Positions 61,049 to 64,000 of a stretch of DNA of 64,000 nt are shown piece by piece. Made by a program: the position numbers and the translations under genes. The notes beneath the pieces are model-generated. The model searched no databases and had not been told where the DNA came from. It was given only the letters and a program-made list of their open reading frames with translations. Location of the stretch: positions 312,501-376,500 of the forward strand of contig NZ_JAUTBL010000002.1 in NCBI RefSeq assembly GCF_030819275.1, written 5' to 3'. Position 1 is the first letter of the stretch, and each line of letters starts with the position of its first letter. The DNA comes from Agrobacterium larrymoorei (GTDB lineage Bacteria > Pseudomonadota > Alphaproteobacteria > Rhizobiales > Rhizobiaceae).

Positions 61049-61699
61049 CTAAGCGACAAGCGCAGGTTGATTGAGCTTCGAAAGCTGAATCACCGCCTGC
61101 GTGCGACTGTCCACATTGAGCTTCAGCAAAATGGCCGATACATGCGCTTTGATCGTCGCTTCGGAGACATTCAACTCATAGGCGATCTGCTTGTTGAGCA
61201 AGCCTTCCGCAAGCATCCCGAGCACACGGCTCTGCTGCGGCGTCAGCGTCCTCAGCCTGTTGATCAGGTCCGTCATATCGGCGTCCTGATCGCGGCTGGA
61301 CTGACAGGACGCCGGAATCCAGACATCGCCTTCCAGCACGGTCCGGATGGCTGTGCGAATGTCGTCAATGCCGGAGGATTTGGAAATGAAGCCCGACGCG
61401 CCAAGCTCGATGGCGCGACGCATGGTGGCCGGATCGTCGGTGGCCGAAACGATGATGATCGGCAGGCTGGAAAATTCTGCGCGTAACGACATCAGGCCGG
61501 AAAAGCCGCTGACGCCTGGCATGGCAAGATCGAGCAGCATCAGATCGGCGTCCGGCTGCTCTTCCGCGCAGCGTCTCGCATCGTCGAAATCGCCCGCTTC
61601 GATAAAGCTATTGTTGCCTTCGAGACCACCCACTGCCTGACGCAGAGCGCCGCGAAACAGCGGATGGTCATCCGCAATGATAATCGTGAGTTCTGCCAT
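61049..61699 (-). CDS. NarL/FixJ-family response regulator
   Basis: 216 residues. Receiver domain with Asp10, Asp11 and phosphoacceptor Asp57 (LMLLDLAMPG); the Lys is in GFISKSS. The C-terminal LuxR helix-turn-helix is LTPQQSRVLGMLAEGLLNKQIAYELNVSEATIKAHVSAILLKL. No histidine kinase gene is next to it, so its partner is elsewhere (orphan regulator). GGGAGGG lies upstream of the ATG. Confidence 0.88.
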   Translation of the reverse strand: MAELTIIIADDHPLFRGALRQAVGGLEGNNSFIEAGDFDDARRCAEEQPDADLMLLDLAMPGVSGFSGLMSLRAEFSSLPIIIVSATDDPATMRRAIELGASGFISKSSGIDDIRTAIRTVLEGDVWIPASCQSSRDQDADMTDLINRLRTLTPQQSRVLGMLAEGLLNKQIAYELNVSEATIKAHVSAILLKLNVDSRTQAVIQLSKLNQPALVA

Positions 61700-61912
61700 G
61701 CCGCGCCCCCTCCCAAGAGCATTTCATGCGACTCTTCCTCCCGCAGGCCGACAGGCGACTGCGCCGTTAAGATTGCGCCAAATTGGCCGCAACACAAGCC
61801 TTCAATTGCGGTGAAGCCTCACCACATGCTCGTCGACGATAAAAATCTGTGTGAAGCGATGGACAACAGATACCATTTGCGGCAAACCGCCCTGACATGA
61901 AGGAGATGCCCG

Positions 61913-62263
61913 ATGAGCCAGACGCCCCCTGTCATCTACAAGATCGTGCCGGATGCCCTGTGGCAGAAAGCAAAGCATGAGGGCGTTTTCAAAGGGGCAG
62001 CCATCGATCTGACCGATGGCTACATCCATTTCTCCACGGCCGATCAGGTGAAGGAAACGGCGGCCCGCCACTTTGCCGATCAGCAGGATTTGCTTCTCAT
62101 CGCAGTCGATGGCGGGGCTCTTGGTGACAAGCTGGTGTTCGAACCATCGCGTGGCGGCGATCTCTTTCCGCATCTCTATGGCGAGCTTCCGCTCAATGCC
62201 GTGCTGTGGGAAACGACCCTGACGCTGGGTGACGATGGCGCCCACCAGTTTCCGGAGATTTGA
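61913..62263 (+). CDS. DUF952 family protein
   Basis: 116 residues. DUF952 pattern: PVIYKIVPDALWQKAKHEGVFKGAAIDLTDGYIHFSTADQV, then DKLVFEPSRGGDLFPHLYGELPLNAVLW. AAGGAGATGCCCG precedes the ATG. It ends 2 bp before the pyrD start and is probably co-translated. Function unknown; linkage to pyrD is common in rhizobia as far as I recall. Confidence 0.85.
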   Translation: MSQTPPVIYKIVPDALWQKAKHEGVFKGAAIDLTDGYIHFSTADQVKETAARHFADQQDLLLIAVDGGALGDKLVFEPSRGGDLFPHLYGELPLNAVLWETTLTLGDDGAHQFPEI

Positions 62264-62265
62264 GC

Positions 62266-63354
62266 ATGAGCGGATTGTTCTCCTCCCTTGGACGCAAGGG
62301 CCTCTTCCTGCTTGACCCCGAAGTCGCGCATGGCATGTCGATTGCAGCTTTGCGCAGCGGTTTCATCCCCACCTGCCACGTGCCGCATGATCCGCGCCTG
62401 CAACAGACGGTGGCAGGACTGGTTTTCCCCAATCCACTTGGCATGGCGGCAGGCTATGACAAGAATGCCGAAGTTCCCGGCCCACTCCTCAAGCTCGGCT
62501 TCGGCTTTACCGAGATCGGCACGGTGACTCCGCGCGCGCAGGCTGGCAATCCAAAGCCGCGCATTTTCCGGCTGGTGGAAAACGAGGCGGTCATCAACCG
62601 CCTTGGCTTCAATAACGAAGGCCATGCAGCGGCACTTTCGCGTCTGATTGCGGCGGGTCTGCGCGGCATCGTCGGTGTGAATATCGGCGCCAACAAGGAC
62701 AGCGATGACCGCATCGCCGATTACGTGAAGGGCATCGAAACCTTCTCTTCCGTTGCCTCCTATTTCACGGCCAACATTTCCTCGCCCAACACGCCGGGCC
62801 TTCGTGATCTTCAGGCACGCGAAAGCCTTTCGGCGCTTCTTTCCGCCGTGCTGGCGCAGCGCGATCGCGAGGCCGAGAAATTGTCCCGTCACATCCCCGT
62901 CTTCCTGAAGATCGCCCCCGATCTGACCGAGGAGGGGCTGGATGACATTGCAGCCGAGGTTCTGTCTCACAGGCTGGATGGCCTGATCGTCTCCAATACC
63001 ACCCTGTCACGCGACGGTCTGGTGCCGGGCAGCAACAACCAGGAAGCCGGTGGCTTGTCAGGCAAGCCGCTCTTCGAACGCTCCACAGCGGTGCTGGCAA
63101 AGATGCGCAAACGCGTCGGACCGGACCTGCCGATCATCGGCGTCGGCGGTGTGTCGTCGGCAGAGACTGCCCTCGAAAAGATCAAGGCAGGCGCCGATCT
63201 CGTGCAGCTTTATTCCTGCATGGTCTATGAGGGACCAGGCCTGCCGGGCACGATTATCCGAGGCCTGTCGAGCAGGCTGGAGCGGGACGGGATCAGGAAC
63301 ATCCGGGAACTGCGTGATAGTTCCGTGGAAAGCTGGGCGGCGCGGTCGATCTGA
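62266..63354 (+). CDS. pyrD: Dihydroorotate dehydrogenase (quinone), class 2
   Basis: 362 residues. The N-terminal membrane-associating helix (FSSLGRKGLFLLDPE) is followed by NPLGMAAGYDKNAEVPGPLL, TVTPRAQAGNPKPRIFRL, INRLGFNNEG, SSPNTPGLRDLQ with the catalytic Ser, then FLKIAPDL and IGVGGVSSAETALEKIKAGADLVQLYSCMVYEGP (FMN site). It oxidises dihydroorotate with quinone at the inner membrane. The ATG at 62266 is used; a TTG at 62260 would overlap DUF952. Confidence 0.96.
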   Translation: MSGLFSSLGRKGLFLLDPEVAHGMSIAALRSGFIPTCHVPHDPRLQQTVAGLVFPNPLGMAAGYDKNAEVPGPLLKLGFGFTEIGTVTPRAQAGNPKPRIFRLVENEAVINRLGFNNEGHAAALSRLIAAGLRGIVGVNIGANKDSDDRIADYVKGIETFSSVASYFTANISSPNTPGLRDLQARESLSALLSAVLAQRDREAEKLSRHIPVFLKIAPDLTEEGLDDIAAEVLSHRLDGLIVSNTTLSRDGLVPGSNNQEAGGLSGKPLFERSTAVLAKMRKRVGPDLPIIGVGGVSSAETALEKIKAGADLVQLYSCMVYEGPGLPGTIIRGLSSRLERDGIRNIRELRDSSVESWAARSI

Positions 63355-63441
63355 GACGGTTCCGGGGTCATCGTATTTAGGATGATGGAAGAGAGCGTGG
63401 CGACCGACGTCAGATTCCGTTGAGGACGGGCTGAAAGCGCA

Positions 63442-63939
63442 TCAAGCGCAAAGCACCATCGCCCAATAGGGCCGGTTTTTCGCCGCGCTATCATAGGCCA
63501 CCGCAACGCCCAGGCCGCCGTAATTGCCGAGCATGTTTTCCAAGTGATGCGGCGAGCCGATCCAGGCCTTGACCACGCGCTCGACCGTATCCTGGCCCGC
63601 GGCGACGTTTTCTGCGGCGGGCAGAGGCACGTTGCCGTTTTTCATGCGGATGAGAAAGCTGTCGGTGATGCCGATGAGGTGCGCCATCTTCTGCGCCTTC
63701 ACCATGCGGTTGGCCTGATAAATGGCCGCCTGCTGTGCCGCCGGATTGGCGGAGAGCGTCGAAAGACCTTTCGAGCGGCGAAGCTCGTTGACCATGGGTA
63801 GTGCTGCTGCCGTCTCGTCGCGCGTACCGGAGGGCAGGCCCTTGTTGGTGGGAACGGAAACGCAGGCCGAAAGAACGGAGCCAGCAGAAAGCAGCACGAA
63901 GCCGCGCCGGGAAAGGGTCGTCAGGGAATGGTCGGTCAT
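63442..63939 (-). CDS. CAP-domain (SCP/YkwD-like) lipoprotein
   Basis: 165 residues. The start has a twin-Arg, lipobox-type signal: SRRGFVLLSAGSVLSAC, with Cys26 as the probable lipidated residue. The CAP domain follows (MVNELRRSKGLSTLSANPAAQQAAIYQANRM, then AENVAAGQDTVERVVKAWIGSPHHLENML). It is likely exported folded and anchored in the envelope. The role of bacterial CAP proteins is mostly unknown. Confidence 0.85.
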   Translation of the reverse strand: MTDHSLTTLSRRGFVLLSAGSVLSACVSVPTNKGLPSGTRDETAAALPMVNELRRSKGLSTLSANPAAQQAAIYQANRMVKAQKMAHLIGITDSFLIRMKNGNVPLPAAENVAAGQDTVERVVKAWIGSPHHLENMLGNYGGLGVAVAYDSAAKNRPYWAMVLCA

Positions 63940-63940
63940 A

Positions 63941-64000
63941 TCAACGCAAGCTTAGAAGTCTGAGAACGATGAAGACGGGAATGACGATGACAGCGCCCGC
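63941..64000 (-). CDS. C-terminal end of a membrane protein (cut by window edge)
   Basis: Nineteen residues plus stop on the minus strand, hydrophobic (AGAVIVIPVFIVLRLLS), ending LR. The stop is 1 bp before the CAP gene start, so the two are probably in one operon. Too short to identify. Confidence 0.4.
   Translation of the reverse strand, partial: AGAVIVIPVFIVLRLLSLR

Noticed and set aside
1..64000. CRISPR array, phage, insertion sequence or rRNA operon
   Set aside because: No regularly spaced repeats, transposase or integrase genes, or rRNA sequence were seen.

Overview
The window looks like a stretch of a main chromosome from the Rhizobium/Agrobacterium group (Alphaproteobacteria, Rhizobiaceae). 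The grounds are moderately high GC, rhizobial-type PyrE, PstC and GcrA proteins, a SAM-II riboswitch in front of metZ, RirA-type iron boxes, clustered GANTC (CcrM) sites next to gcrA, and DUF982 and twin-domain DCD proteins. Almost all of it is dense housekeeping and transport DNA. I see no phage, transposon, CRISPR array or rRNA operon.

Layout. 1-11 kb: the 3' end of pyrE, a fructokinase, an acetyltransferase, an Lrp/AsnC regulator divergent from a nucleoside-gate membrane protein, a dicarboxylate/amino acid symporter, an AraC regulator divergent from an MFS exporter, and a LacI-controlled catabolic unit (DHDPS-family enzyme plus MFS importer) with a clear operator. 11-19 kb: pgi, fadD and an iron(III) ABC importer (fbpC, fbpA, fbpB) with TGA-N9-TCA iron motifs before fbpC and fbpA. 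19-25.3 kb: PRC-barrel and DUF982 proteins, a 24-residue membrane microprotein, then an ECF sigma/ChrR pair (singlet-oxygen type) facing a three-gene lipid operon (FAD oxidoreductase, DUF1365, cyclopropane fatty acid synthase) and followed by DUF2177. 25.3-27.5 kb: a patch of small unrecognised genes at the 3' side of a tRNA-Thr. 27.6-36 kb: nitronate monooxygenase, an unknown envelope protein, a gntR / amino-acid ABC importer / gamma-glutamyltransferase operon that has no ATPase gene, and polyphosphate kinase 2. 36-44.3 kb: the phosphate regulon phoR-pstSCAB-phoU-phoB, with a PHO box before pstS. 44.3-54 kb: a possible orphan Imm63-like protein, gcrA, argD-argF-hslO, apaG, metZ under a SAM-II riboswitch, a DCD protein, tRNA-Gly and cspA. 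54-64 kb: a ugpBAEC-like importer with a sugar-phosphate isomerase, a lone periplasmic binding protein facing a NarL-type response regulator, DUF952-pyrD, and a CAP-domain lipoprotein.

How the parts work together. Phosphate genes dominate (Pst uptake, PhoR/PhoB/PhoU control, polyphosphate kinase, Ugp-like glycerol-phosphate uptake). Iron uptake and photooxidative membrane-lipid repair form two further self-contained modules. The most useful observations beyond routine annotation are a Cys-to-Ser change in the ChrR zinc site, the GANTC cluster between gcrA and argD, a leader ORF with a terminator in front of argD, the SAM-II expression platform of metZ, and a dispersed palindromic repeat whose edge supplies stop codons. 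I found no convincing wholly new multi-gene system. Function calls come from reading sequence only; no database search was run.
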